A stretch of DNA of 14,936 nt, taken from NCBI GenBank assembly GCA_022703195.1, contig JAKLEF010000015.1, forward strand, positions 1 through 14,936. Direction: 5' to 3'. This document shows positions 14,563 through 14,936 of the stretch, piece after piece; within the stretch, counting starts at the first letter, position 1, and each line of letters starts with the position of its first letter. The position numbers were made by a program, and so were the translations under genes. Origin of the DNA: Candidatus Fermentibacterota bacterium (GTDB taxonomy: Bacteria; Fermentibacterota; Fermentibacteria; Fermentibacterales; Fermentibacteraceae). Under the pieces are notes generated by a model. The model was not told the DNA's origin. It searched no databases and saw only the letters and a program-made list of their open reading frames with translations.

Positions 14563-14936
14563 CCGGTCCGAAATCCTCCCCGGCCTCCATGAACAGCTCG
14601 GTCAGTGTGGGATGGGGGTGGACAAATTCGCCGAGCCTCGATGCCTCGATGCCCGAGTTCACTGCGACAAGCGCCTCTCCGACCAGACTGCTGGCATCGC
14701 GGCCCACGATTTGCACGCCGAGGAGCTTCCCCGTTCCGGCATGCGCGATGAGCTTCACCATCCCGTCAGTCTCGCCGAGCCCCATGGCCCTTCCGTTGGA
14801 GACATAGGCGGACTTCCTCACCTCCACGGGCACTCCCCTTCGGATCCACTCCTCCTCGCCCGGGCCCACCGAAGCGACTTCGGGAATCGTGAAGACGCAC
14901 GCCGGCATCCTGTCCGGATCGGGCGCCGGTCTGCCG
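14546..14936 (-). CDS. lpdA: Dihydrolipoamide dehydrogenase, C-terminal part (5' end missing)
   Basis: The frame is open to the right edge, so only the last 129 residues or so are visible. They form the dimerisation domain of class I pyridine nucleotide-disulfide oxidoreductases: PACVFTIPEVASVGP, VSNGRAMGLGETDGMVKLI, GKLLGVQIVGRDASSLVGEA and the end FVHPHPTLTELFMEAGED. The H-P-H-P-T-L-T-E block contains the active-site histidine that in this family works across the dimer, and its form favours dihydrolipoamide dehydrogenase over mercuric or glutathione reductase. The enzyme reoxidises dihydrolipoyl groups of 2-oxoacid dehydrogenases or the glycine cleavage system with NAD+. The FAD and redox-cysteine regions are outside the window and could not be checked. 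The TAG at 14546-14548 lies inside the mazG coding region. Confidence 0.9.
   Translation of the reverse strand, partial: GRPAPDPDRMPACVFTIPEVASVGPGEEEWIRRGVPVEVRKSAYVSNGRAMGLGETDGMVKLIAHAGTGKLLGVQIVGRDASSLVGEALVAVNSGIEASRLGEFVHPHPTLTELFMEAGEDFGPGAIHG

Overview
The window is GC-rich and gene-dense. It carries ten complete protein-coding genes and two that run off the ends. AGG is a very common arginine codon and starts include ATG, GTG and TTG. Two secreted proteins end in Bacteroidetes/FCB-style C-terminal modules (a subtilase and a C39-like peptidase). With a membrane pyrophosphatase and high GC, this suggests an uncultured member of the FCB/Eisenbacteria-Fermentibacteria-like bacteria. That placement is inference from style, not from a marker gene. 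No RNA gene, CRISPR array, transposase or integrase was seen.

Layout, left to right. Bases 1-2260 (minus): a large signalling protein with a class III nucleotide cyclase domain, an AAA-type ATPase and a helical-repeat tail, cut off at the left edge. Bases 2374-6285 (minus): a four-gene operon of membrane SGNH hydrolase, a tiny DUF5989 protein, an SxtJ-like membrane protein and a NodU-type carbamoyltransferase. This matches in content and gene size the sxtL-K-J-I segment of cyanobacterial saxitoxin clusters, but no toxin-core gene is present. The SGNH gene and its upstream gap are clearly poorer in GC than everything around them. Bases 6573-9133 (plus): a secreted C39-like peptidase with a golvesin-like domain, translationally coupled to a 98-residue two-helix membrane protein, ending at a strong hairpin. 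Bases 9210-9395: a 77-bp tandem repeat that duplicates the 3' end of the next gene and contains interleaved inverted repeats. Bases 9360-11570 (minus): a K+-dependent-type membrane pyrophosphatase. Bases 11716-11985 (minus): a half-size GDT1/UPF0016 cation transporter. Bases 12051-13799 (minus): a secreted subtilisin-like protease with its own terminator. Bases 13879-14936 (minus): mazG overlapping the end of a dihydrolipoamide dehydrogenase gene that enters from the right edge.

The best candidate for an under-described system is the SGNH/DUF5989/SxtJ/carbamoyltransferase cassette. The likely chemistry is transfer of a carbamoyl group to a hydroxyl at the membrane, with an SGNH enzyme acting on the same or a related product; the substrate cannot be read from the sequence. 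The most unusual DNA structure is the repeat block at the 3' end of hppA.
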